Assembly (NCBI GenBank): GCA_013335845.1
Contig: JAAXUU010000098.1
Span: forward strand, 1 to 5,956
Origin: Actinomycetota bacterium
Lineage (GTDB): Bacteria > Actinomycetota > Coriobacteriia > Coriobacteriales > RUG844
Direction: 5' to 3'
Length of the DNA stretch: 5,956 nucleotides
The notes under the pieces are model-generated. The model saw only the letters and a list, made by a program, of their open reading frames with translations, did not search any database and had not been told where the DNA came from. This document shows positions 1 through 5,529 of the stretch, in pieces; position 1 is the first letter of the stretch; every line of letters begins with the position of its first letter. The translations under genes were made by a program, and so were the position numbers.

Positions 1-570
1 CAGCAGGCGATCTGCTGAAGGCTGTGCGTGGGACAGGTAAGGGCCCGAGCCCCGCGGAGGCGGACGCGGTGAGCTGGGCTGCAGAGCCCCGCCGCCCTCA
101 GCACGGTTGCACAAGGCAGCACGGTGACCTTCTCGGTGTCGCTCGGGCCCGAAACAGCCGAGATACCGGATGTGACCGGCAAGTCCCAAGAAGAAGCGAC
201 AACGACTCTCGAAACCGCCGGATTCAAGGTCAGGGTAGACGAAGAGTATAGCGATACCGTTGAAGCCGGATTCGTCATCTCGCAAGATCCGGCCGCGGGG
301 CAACAGATGGCCAAGAATAATATCGTTGCCATAGTCGTGTCAAAGGGAGTGGAACCGGTCGAGCAGGTCAAGGTCCCCAACCTCCTGGATATGACCTTAA
401 GCGAAGCACAGACCGCCTGCAACATTCTCGGCCTGTCCCTCAATGCAAGCGGGGATATGAGTGGTACGGTTGGGGACCAGAGCCCGGCCGCAGGTACGAT
501 GCTCGACATAGGATCTGCGGTGAATGTAACACTGGAGAAAACGCAGAACAATCCCAACCCATCTTCGTAA
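1..570 (+). CDS. C-terminal PASTA-repeat region, probably of a Ser/Thr protein kinase (5'-partial, apparent frameshift)
   Basis: The readable part contains PASTA repeats, extracellular modules that bind peptidoglycan or lipid II and usually form the C-terminus of PknB/StkP-type membrane kinases or some penicillin-binding proteins. Two complete repeats are visible: bases 160-348 (IPDV start, the typical QDPAAG turn, ends VSKG) and 367-540 (VPNL start, QSPAAG turn, ends VTLEK). The end of an earlier repeat (QSPAA, then AQGSTVTFSVS) lies before them. A short Asn/Pro/Ser tail precedes the TAA at 568-570. The frame of the good repeats is closed by a TGA at 70-72. Upstream of it, PASTA-like sequence (GDLLKAV, then PAEADAV) reads in the frame starting at base 3, so a frameshift near 70 is likely, either a real lesion or an edge error. 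The kinase and membrane domains lie outside the window, so kinase identity is inferred from family habit. No gene shares its strand immediately downstream. Confidence 0.8.
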
Positions 571-621
571 GGGCGTAAGCTCTTCCAGTAAAGTGGTGCA
601 AGCTCTTCCAAAGGGCACGTC

Positions 622-673
622 CATATAGCGCGAACAGTGCGGCCTGCTTCCTCTTGAAGCAGGCCGTTTCCAT
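622..673. repeat. Hairpin repeat, copy A (intergenic)
   Basis: This is the intergenic partner of the repeat at 4620-4672, aligned without gaps over 632-673. On the minus strand it could encode METACFKRKQAALF, similar to the thioesterase C-terminus MEAVCLKKKQTAPF. That reading frame has no gene context here and overlaps the PASTA gene, so I treat it as a repeat or a remnant rather than a gene. Confidence 0.55.
640..669 (+). terminator. Hairpin terminator downstream of the PASTA gene
   Basis: There is a perfect 11-bp inverted repeat: 640-650 pairs with 656-666 around a 5-base loop (CTCTT). A short T run (TTT at 667-669) follows. It lies about 70 bases after the PASTA stop codon, in the right orientation to end that transcript. 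The tail is short, so efficiency is uncertain. The element closely resembles another hairpin at 4637-4665. Confidence 0.6.
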
Positions 674-680
674 TGAGAAC

Positions 681-718
681 TAAAAAGGTCGGGACACATC
701 TATGCCCCGACCTTTTTA
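681..718. terminator. Bidirectional Rho-independent terminator between convergent genes
   Basis: The arms AAAAAGGTCGGG (682-693) and CCCGACCTTTTT (706-717) are exact reverse complements around a 12-base loop. An outer T-A pair (681/718) extends the stem. The A run on one side and the T run on the other give a GC stem followed by U's on both strands. It lies 30 bases beyond the cytochrome stop codon and should end the minus-strand flavoprotein-cytochrome operon. It also backs up the hairpin at 640-669 for the plus strand. Confidence 0.85.
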
Positions 719-747
719 TGAAAGCTTTTGTGCAGCCTCAGAGGTCG

Positions 748-1395
748 CTAATTGCTCCAATTCTCGGGTGTCGCTATCTCAGAGTGGCATTTCTTGCAAT
801 ACAGATTCGAATCGTCATGCATTTGGTGGCATTGACCGCAATCGATGAGGCCTTGATGCGAATCGTGAGGATTCCTCGCGGTCCCGCCATAATCGACTGT
901 GCTGGCCACAATCTCGTCCCAGTCCACGCCGGTTGACGCGTCTCCATCGTTATGGCATGTATAACAGAAGTCGACGGTACCTATGCGCGAAGCCTTAAGC
1001 GGGTCGCTAAAGTCACCCTGCAGCCATTTGATTCCCTCGGCGATCTGTTCACTCATCACCGGCTCATGACAATCAAGGCACTCGAACCCTGCTGCCGAAT
1101 GAGCTGTAACCAAAAGCGCACTGTCACCGGAGTAGTAACCTTCCACATAAGAATCCATGGGACTGTGACAGATGGCATTACAGAAGCTTGGCTGCTCATG
1201 CCAGACGGTGGCGGCGACTGCTGCCGCGACTACCACAACAGCGATTACGCCCAAAACGACGAATGGTTTCTTATGCCCTCTTCTAGCCTTCTTATCGGCA
1301 GTGGTTCCTTCGGGAGTCGCTTCATCGAAAGCAGCTTGCTCCGCAACAACTTCTCCTGCTTCTTGCGACTCGATATCGCTGCTGATCTTTTCCAT
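748..1395 (-). CDS. Membrane-anchored multihaem cytochrome c, NapC/NirT/NrfH-like
   Basis: The 215-residue protein has a charged cytoplasmic N-terminus, one membrane helix at about residues 44-63, and a periplasm-side haem domain. Four canonical CXXCH motifs start at C106, C144, C186 and C200. A fifth, at the head of the domain, is spaced CX3CH (C72-C76-H77) and is followed by SPM, with M80 close to the position of the Met ligand in NrfH CXXCHxM motifs. H98, H177, H180 and H193 are possible distal ligands. Proteins of this type oxidise menaquinol and pass electrons to an exocytoplasmic reductase. The partner is almost certainly the flavoprotein 34 bases upstream on the same strand. The ATG at 1393-1395 has AAGGAAG (plus-strand 1405-1411) nine bases away. 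The gene ends in TAG at 748-750, just before a strong terminator. Haem number (four or five) and the final acceptor are not established. Confidence 0.88.
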   Translation of the reverse strand: MEKISSDIESQEAGEVVAEQAAFDEATPEGTTADKKARRGHKKPFVVLGVIAVVVVAAAVAATVWHEQPSFCNAICHSPMDSYVEGYYSGDSALLVTAHSAAGFECLDCHEPVMSEQIAEGIKWLQGDFSDPLKASRIGTVDFCYTCHNDGDASTGVDWDEIVASTVDYGGTARNPHDSHQGLIDCGQCHQMHDDSNLYCKKCHSEIATPENWSN

Positions 1396-1429
1396 AATCC
1401 AACTCTTCCTTTTATGGTTTCCTTATACC

Positions 1430-2878
1430 CTATGCCTGCTGATTCAAAGCAACGATGCGCGTACCGCAATACATGCCGGAAGCAAAACTCGGAGCGATGT
1501 CAGCTGAATAGTCGGATAAGCCCATGATACCGGTGCAGAACATATGAGGGATGATTTCCTCGTTAGCATCGAGCATCTGAGTATCTATATTGACGAGAAG
1601 ACCTCCGAGGGTTTTATAACGAACCGGATGATTGTTGAAAGCGTAGTACGGTGGTTGAAGCTCGGTGAGGAAGAGTTTTCTCTCAAAGGCGGGGTCGGTC
1701 TGAGTTTCACACATGGTCTTGTACTCATCGAACGTCGCCTGAAGCTCGGACAGCGGCACATTCATCGCCGCAGCGAGTTCCTCAACCGTGTTTGCCGTGA
1801 TCTTGCCGGCTCCCGCGGATTCGACCTGTTTGGCATTGGGGCCCTTGTCCAGCTGCTCGTCCCAAATCGACCACCAGTTGCCGGATCCGGCAGCTACGCA
1901 GCTGGTAGCAGCCTTATGCACTTTGGTCTCGTTGAAGAAACGCCTCCCGTTTTGCAGAACACAAAGGGAAGGACCGAACATCTGTGAAACGAAAATAGCC
2001 TCACTGTGTGAGTTCATGTTGAGATATTTGCCCACGCCATCGATGACCCCACCAACAGCTTGACCAAGAGCGAAACCATCACCGGTCGAGTGGATCGTGA
2101 TACATCCTATGGTCGTCCAGTCAGGCAGATATTCTGCGATCATCTCTTGGTTGGATGCGAAGCTGCCGGTTGCTATAACGACATTCGCAGCCTTGATGTC
2201 AGTATTCTCCCCGGTGAGGATATCGACGAAACGAGCACCCACTACCTCATCGTTAGCATCAGTGATAAGGCTGGTGCATTTGTTCTCGAAAAGGAACGCG
2301 GCGCCGGCTGCACTCACCTTCTCGTGGATAGCATCGAACATAGCCGAAGCCTGACCAAGACCGTCCTTCGGAAGCCAAGTGCTGATATAGGATGGTTCGG
2401 CAACAGGCTCGGCCCACTCTATTCCAAAATCAGACCCTAAGAGATCCTGGACTTTACCGGTGTAGATCGAATACTGCTCGGCGATATCAGGGTGGGCTTT
2501 CCCGTTATGGAATTCAACCATGGTGTCGGCCATCTCCTCATACGTGGTCAGTCCTCGTTTCTCCTTGCCATATTCAGAACCGAAATAGTTCTGAACGCCG
2601 GCTGAATAACGGGCAACGCCACCGGAAGTGATCTCCTTGTCCACCAGCAAGGTGTTCAGGCCCGCACCGGCGGTCTGGTAGGCGCACATGAGACCACTGG
2701 GACCTGAACCTATGATGAGTACGTCGACTTCCTGAGAGAATTCGATCTCAGTCCAGCCTACGACTTTCTCGCCGGTTGAAGCCTTGGCGCTACTGCCGCA
2801 ACCCGCCAGTCCGGCTGTTGCTGCACCTACGGCGGTGACCCCTGCTAACTTGAAAAAATTTCTACGCGTTGTTTCCAT
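1430..2878 (-). CDS. Tat-exported FAD-dependent reductase (fumarate reductase/urocanate reductase-like flavoprotein), substrate unknown
   Basis: The 482-residue protein begins with a twin-arginine signal (RRNFFK, residues 5-10), a hydrophobic stretch and a lipobox LAGC with C27, so it is probably folded in the cytoplasm, exported by Tat and lipid-anchored. An FAD Rossmann motif GSGPSG (57-62) is followed by an acidic residue at the end of beta-2 (D80), GG at 86-87, ATGSF (236-240), HSTGDG (263-268) and GRRFFNE (311-317), the usual order in the FAD_binding_2 family. Near the C-terminus the segment that reads HTMGG in fumarate reductases reads KTLGG (422-426). The usual HGxNRLGGN-like end is replaced by a Ser/Asp/Tyr-rich segment at about 451-470, so fumarate is unlikely as acceptor. 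No FMN-binding or haem domain is fused; electrons presumably come from the downstream cytochrome. An AGGAGGA ribosome site (plus-strand 2882-2888) sets the ATG at 2878. Confidence is high for family and export, none for substrate. Confidence 0.88.
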   Translation of the reverse strand: METTRRNFFKLAGVTAVGAATAGLAGCGSSAKASTGEKVVGWTEIEFSQEVDVLIIGSGPSGLMCAYQTAGAGLNTLLVDKEITSGGVARYSAGVQNYFGSEYGKEKRGLTTYEEMADTMVEFHNGKAHPDIAEQYSIYTGKVQDLLGSDFGIEWAEPVAEPSYISTWLPKDGLGQASAMFDAIHEKVSAAGAAFLFENKCTSLITDANDEVVGARFVDILTGENTDIKAANVVIATGSFASNQEMIAEYLPDWTTIGCITIHSTGDGFALGQAVGGVIDGVGKYLNMNSHSEAIFVSQMFGPSLCVLQNGRRFFNETKVHKAATSCVAAGSGNWWSIWDEQLDKGPNAKQVESAGAGKITANTVEELAAAMNVPLSELQATFDEYKTMCETQTDPAFERKLFLTELQPPYYAFNNHPVRYKTLGGLLVNIDTQMLDANEEIIPHMFCTGIMGLSDYSADIAPSFASGMYCGTRIVALNQQA

Positions 2879-2899
2879 CTTTCCTCCTAGTATACGTTT

Positions 2900-2932
2900 G
2901 CACCTCGCTCCCTATTTTGTTTCTCGAGGTGC
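2900..2932. repeat. Inverted repeat in the flavoprotein leader (possible operator or leader hairpin)
   Basis: GCACCTCG (2900-2907) and CGAGGTGC (2925-2932) are exact 8-base reverse complements separated by 17 bases. The element lies about 22-54 bases upstream of the flavoprotein ATG, so it could be a dimer binding site near the promoter or a stem-loop in the mRNA leader. The sequence alone does not decide between these. Confidence 0.45.
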
Positions 2933-3013
2933 TTGAATGTACTGTGAATGAAGAGCAAACAGCATCCAATCATGCCTTAAGGTATACACGCTCTTAGCGG
3001 GGATTAAAAAAGT

Positions 3014-3086
3014 GGTAGTCTCTTCTTTGGGTAGTAAAGGAAAGAGCCTATTCGATAGCTACATGCTAAAATGACATTGGGGTAGT
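3014..3086 (+). promoter_or_regulatory. Three GGTAGT direct repeats, candidate regulator half-sites
   Basis: GGTAGT occurs at 3014-3019, 3030-3035 and 3081-3086. The last two are preceded by extra G's (GGGTAGT, GGGGTAGT). Read on the other strand the sites give TACCACT, TACCCAA and TACCCCA, which partly resemble the TACYYMT heptamers bound by NarL/FixJ-type HTH proteins. The divergent regulator carries this HTH class, so autoregulation or control of the reductase operon is plausible but unproven. Confidence 0.3.
3064..3072 (+). promoter_or_regulatory. Putative extended -10 promoter of the LuxR regulator gene
   Basis: TGCTAAAAT matches the extended -10 form TGnTAnAAT: TG at 3064-3065 and TAAAAT at 3067-3072. 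It lies about 57 bases before the start codon. No good -35 box is seen 17 bases upstream, as is common for extended -10 promoters. The third GGTAGT repeat falls just downstream, around the expected transcription start, where a bound protein would block initiation. Confidence 0.4.
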
Positions 3087-3128
3087 CAATCAAAATCACA
3101 GGGCCGAAATCATAGGGGAAGGACTTGC

Positions 3129-4586
3129 ATGGCTGAAAAGCAAGCAAAGTGCATCAACGAGAAAAGTGCTTTTTCTACGCCGGCCACGGTTGTCATAGTT
3201 CTCGGTTTTGCATGCTACTTGACGTGCGGTATGGTGGAGCTCAACCCTTCGCTCTACGCCCAGCCGCTACCCGAGGCGCAGGCGATTATCGATGCCTGGT
3301 CACCGGTAAGCTGGTGCTTGAAACTTCTCGTGCTATTCGCATTCGTCGTCTTCTCGTGCCGTCGCGGTTCCCTGTTAGGAGAGAAGTCACTTATATTCGC
3401 CACAGGTGGTGTCTATTCTTTCGGCATCGCTCTTGTATATCTTTGCGGCTGGGGAAGTACGGTCATCCCCGTTGGACTGGTGATCGGTCAGCTTTGCCAA
3501 GCCGCTTCGTTGGGTTTTCTCGTTCTTTGGGCAGAACTGCTTTGCGCTTCCAACATGCGCACCATCCTGCTACTTGTAGCCGGGAGCTACGTGGCTTCCT
3601 TTGTGCTCTGCCTATTACTTGCAGAATTTTCATTGGTGACTTTCATTTTTCTCACCGCGTTACTTCCGGTAACCTCGAGCTTGCTACTTCTATCGTTTCA
3701 TAGCGAGCCCAAAGAACAGATCTCACCTACCCCCATCACCTCTCTCAAGGATCTACCTTATAAAGAGATGCTTGCTATCGGCATATACGGTTTCGCTTTC
3801 TTGTTGGCAAACAGCATTTCTGAAGCTCGGATATCGGTTTCAGTCGAGCAGATGACAGTAATAGCTGGCGCTGTTGTGTCACTGTTCGTCATCGTCGTCC
3901 TCAGCTTGATCAAGGGAAGGTTCGACTTCACCCTCTTTTATCGGCTAGTTTCGCCTTTCCTGGTAGTAGCGCTTTTAATCGTGCTCCTAGCTGAGAATGG
4001 ATTCCAACAATATGAGTCCTTTGCCCTTGGTGGCAGTTGGGCCTTTTACAAAATCATCACTACCACCATCTGGTGCGTTCTGGCCATGAATTCGACCCTG
4101 CCCTCCGGTTGCGTCATCGCAGCAGGGCAGATTATCCTGACTCTATGCGACAGAGTCGAAACGCCTGTGTTCTGGGCAATACACTATTTCGGCCTGCCAC
4201 AGGGAGTAGTCATTGCCATCGTCATTCTGGTTGTATTGTTGGCATCGGCGTTTCTCTTGAACGAACGCGACTTCTTGAGGCCTCAAAAGAACAGTCCTCT
4301 TGTCGCGCAATTCGATACTATCGATGAATTCTATACGGAATGCATAAACAACGCGGCTCTACGCTACAATCTCTCATTACGCGAGCAAGAACTTAGCCGT
4401 ATGGTTTTGCAAGGTCTTCCCTCCGATGAGATCAGAGATAAACTCTGCATTGCACCCGGAACGTATAAGACCCATATGCGCAATATCTATAGCAAGACAG
4501 AGGTTCATAGCCGCCAGGAATTCGTCGCTTTACTTCGAAATTCAGCGGAAGATACGGGGCAGAATCCCAACCTGCCGTCTTCCTGA
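3129..4586 (+). CDS. LuxR-family transcriptional regulator with a polytopic membrane domain
   Basis: The 485-residue protein has about twelve hydrophobic segments between residues 18 and 377 (for example 18-36, 62-76, 86-107, 144-163, 167-188, 243-262, 272-287, 355-377). A linker leads to a C-terminal LuxR/NarL helix-turn-helix at about 415-470. The HTH shows the family pattern: LSLREQEL, then GTYKTHMRNIYSK and HSRQE, matching the usual TVKxHxxxIYxKxxVxSR. There is no receiver domain, so the membrane part presumably senses a signal directly and leaves the HTH in the cytoplasm. Such membrane-bound LuxR proteins are very numerous in Eggerthellaceae, commonly beside flavoprotein reductase operons; here the gene is divergent from one. 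GGGGAAGGA (3115-3123) precedes the ATG by five bases. It ends in TGA 22 bases from the convergent thioesterase gene. The ligand is unknown and control of the neighbouring operon is inferred from position. Confidence 0.87.
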   Translation: MAEKQAKCINEKSAFSTPATVVIVLGFACYLTCGMVELNPSLYAQPLPEAQAIIDAWSPVSWCLKLLVLFAFVVFSCRRGSLLGEKSLIFATGGVYSFGIALVYLCGWGSTVIPVGLVIGQLCQAASLGFLVLWAELLCASNMRTILLLVAGSYVASFVLCLLLAEFSLVTFIFLTALLPVTSSLLLLSFHSEPKEQISPTPITSLKDLPYKEMLAIGIYGFAFLLANSISEARISVSVEQMTVIAGAVVSLFVIVVLSLIKGRFDFTLFYRLVSPFLVVALLIVLLAENGFQQYESFALGGSWAFYKIITTTIWCVLAMNSTLPSGCVIAAGQIILTLCDRVETPVFWAIHYFGLPQGVVIAIVILVVLLASAFLLNERDFLRPQKNSPLVAQFDTIDEFYTECINNAALRYNLSLREQELSRMVLQGLPSDEIRDKLCIAPGTYKTHMRNIYSKTEVHSRQEFVALLRNSAEDTGQNPNLPSS

Positions 4587-4608
4587 ACTTGTTCGGATTT
4601 AAACGGGA

Positions 4609-5067
4609 TCAGACTCTTTCATACGGGCCGAACGGCGCGGTCTGCTTTTTCTTGAGGCAGACCGCTTCCATTTTCGCAACCTTGGTACCAAGCTCGTCGC
4701 TAACATCCACCCTGTAAAACCCCAGAGTCGAACCGGACTTATCTGCATGCGCTTCTGCGATGAGTCTCTTTCCCTTCGCCGACGACATGAAGTCGATATG
4801 ACTTGAAACCGATACGGTTGGGGGCTCCCCCACATTCGATGCTACGGCCAATGCGAAGTCGGCAAGCGTGAAGATGGCACCACCCACGATGGACCCGTTC
4901 GCGTTTAGGTGCTCAGGTGTGATCACGAAGCTGCAACGGGCATAGTCTTTATGGGCCATCTCGATAACGGCACCGCACACCTCGGTCGCGAAACGATCCC
5001 CCTTGAAGAAGGCCCGTACTTCATCTAATTCCACGGGCTGCAATTTCACAGGCTGTAAATCACTCAT
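4609..5067 (-). CDS. PaaI-type hotdog-fold acyl-CoA thioesterase
   Basis: The 152-residue protein has the normal length and pattern of a single-domain PaaI/4HBT thioesterase, which hydrolyses acyl- or aryl-CoA in the cytoplasm. The active-site segment at 53-70 reads H53-L-N55-A-N57-G58, then GGAIFTLAD, with D70 where the family has its catalytic acid. The usual HGG is VGG here (V61). Later strands fit the hotdog fold (VSSHIDFM at 87-94, FYRVDVSD at 117-124). The N-terminus holds a short peptide duplication (LQPVK, LQPVE). The last 18 residues, from MEAV on, are encoded over a hairpin repeat that also occurs at 632-673, so the C-terminus may have been shaped by that element. The ATG has GGAAGG (plus-strand 5075-5080) seven bases upstream. 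The acyl substrate cannot be told, and no partner gene is adjacent. Confidence 0.85.
   Translation of the reverse strand: MSDLQPVKLQPVELDEVRAFFKGDRFATEVCGAVIEMAHKDYARCSFVITPEHLNANGSIVGGAIFTLADFALAVASNVGEPPTVSVSSHIDFMSSAKGKRLIAEAHADKSGSTLGFYRVDVSDELGTKVAKMEAVCLKKKQTAPFGPYERV
4620..4672. repeat. Hairpin repeat, copy B (within thioesterase coding end)
   Basis: Bases 4630-4671 match 632-673 at 34 of 42 positions by eye, without gaps. All differences are transitions. The stem change T4641/A4661 replaces C643/G663 and so keeps pairing. Read on the minus strand both copies begin ME, carry CxKxKQ and continue to F and Y, so similarity extends past the hairpin. Confidence 0.55.
4637..4665 (+). terminator. 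Hairpin inside the thioesterase 3' end, candidate terminator for the LuxR gene
   Basis: GCGGTCTGC (4637-4645) and GCAGACCGC (4657-4665) are exact reverse complements around an 11-base T-rich loop, followed by TTCCATTTT on the plus strand. It lies about 50 bases after the regulator stop codon and is the only strong hairpin there, so it probably ends that transcript from within the convergent gene. On the minus strand no T run follows, so it would not terminate the thioesterase message. Confidence 0.45.
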
Positions 5068-5266
5068 CGCACTGCCTTCCGGACGGTATCGGTTGTATGG
5101 CTGCCAATTCTATCACCTAGATGCACAGTGCCTCAATGAAATTGCTTTTTGACTACCAGTTCGCTTGCTTTTTGTATGTTTTACTTCTTGCCAATCGTGC
5201 AGCACAGCATAGAAACAGTGGATACACCCATTGCTGGAAAGTCATCTACAGCAAGTCGATATACCG

Positions 5267-5275
5267 TGTTAGAAT
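5267..5275 (+). promoter_or_regulatory. Extended -10 promoter of the tRNA-Arg gene
   Basis: TGTTAGAAT fits the extended -10 pattern TGnTAnAAT: TG at 5267-5268 and TAGAAT at 5270-5275. It lies 29 bases before the first tRNA base, giving a leader of about 20-25 bases. No good -35 is found at 17 bases. The rest of 5068-5304 shows no gene. Confidence 0.5.
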
Positions 5276-5304
5276 ATCCTCTGCGTTTATTTGCGCTACC
5301 AAAC

Positions 5305-5380
5305 GCCCTCGTAGCTCAGGGGATAGAGCACAGGTTTCCTAAACCTGGTGCCGGCCGTTCGAATCGGCCCGGGGGCACCA
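5305..5380 (+). tRNA. tRNA-Arg (anticodon CCU)
   Basis: The full cloverleaf is visible. The acceptor GCCCTCG (5305-5311) pairs with CGGGGGC (5370-5376) with one T-G pair. The D stem is GCTC/GAGC (5314-5317, 5326-5329). The anticodon stem CAGGT/ACCTG (5331-5335, 5343-5347) encloses loop TTCCTAA, with anticodon CCT at 5338-5340. A 5-base variable loop and the T arm GGCCG-TTCGAAT-CGGCC (5353-5369) follow. The discriminator is A5377 and CCA is encoded at 5378-5380. The CCU anticodon reads AGG arginine codons. No repeated 3' end suggesting an integrated element is present in the window. Confidence 0.96.
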
Positions 5381-5392
5381 CCAAAACACCAG

Positions 5393-5416
5393 CCCGGAGT
5401 GCATACTCCGGGTTTT
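5393..5416 (+). terminator. Rho-independent terminator after tRNA-Arg
   Basis: CCCGGAGT (5393-5400) pairs perfectly with ACTCCGGG (5405-5412) around a GCAT tetraloop and runs into TTTTCATTTT. It begins 13 bases after the tRNA CCA end and shows that the tRNA is a single-gene transcript. Confidence 0.88.
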
Positions 5417-5529
5417 CATTTTCCCAAACTCGAACAACTATGTTTTCATTCGGAGTGGCTCCTTCAAAATGGACTCCCTCCAATACCACATCTCCTTATC
5501 CCCTCGTAGGAATCGAGCGGTATTTGCGC

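Larger units (their letters stand above)
2879..3128. promoter_or_regulatory. Divergent intergenic control region between the flavoprotein operon and the regulator gene
   Basis: This 250-base AT-richer region separates the two divergent start codons and must hold both promoters. It contains an inverted repeat in the flavoprotein leader (2900-2907 with 2925-2932), three GGTAGT copies (3014, 3030, 3081), two GTATAC palindromes (2890-2895, 2982-2987), and a likely extended -10 for the regulator gene. I found no convincing -35/-10 pair for the minus-strand operon. The best -10-like string is TATACC on the minus strand, opposite plus 2981-2986, with only a weak -35. Confidence 0.6.

Noticed and set aside
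440..673. Minus-strand reading frame of 77 codons beginning METACFKRKQ
   Set aside because: It overlaps the PASTA coding sequence antisense, has no ribosome site I can support, and contains the terminator hairpin. Only its first residues resemble the thioesterase tail, so it is reported as a repeat and not as a gene.
952..1527. Plus-strand reading frame of 191 codons
   Set aside because: It is antisense to the cytochrome and the end of the flavoprotein gene, whose motifs and ribosome sites are clear. The peptide is low-quality and unrecognisable.
1544..2440. Plus-strand open frames opposite the flavoprotein
   Set aside because: These are shadows of a well-supported minus-strand gene with FAD motifs and a Tat signal.
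2890..2987. Two GTATAC palindromes (2890-2895, 2982-2987) as regulator sites
   Set aside because: Six-base palindromes are expected by chance in AT-richer DNA and the flanks do not match. Mentioned only within the control region entry.
5305..5420. Possible integration (att) site at the tRNA-Arg 3' end
   Set aside because: No second copy of the tRNA 3' end, integrase or mobile gene is present in the window. An ordinary terminator follows the tRNA.
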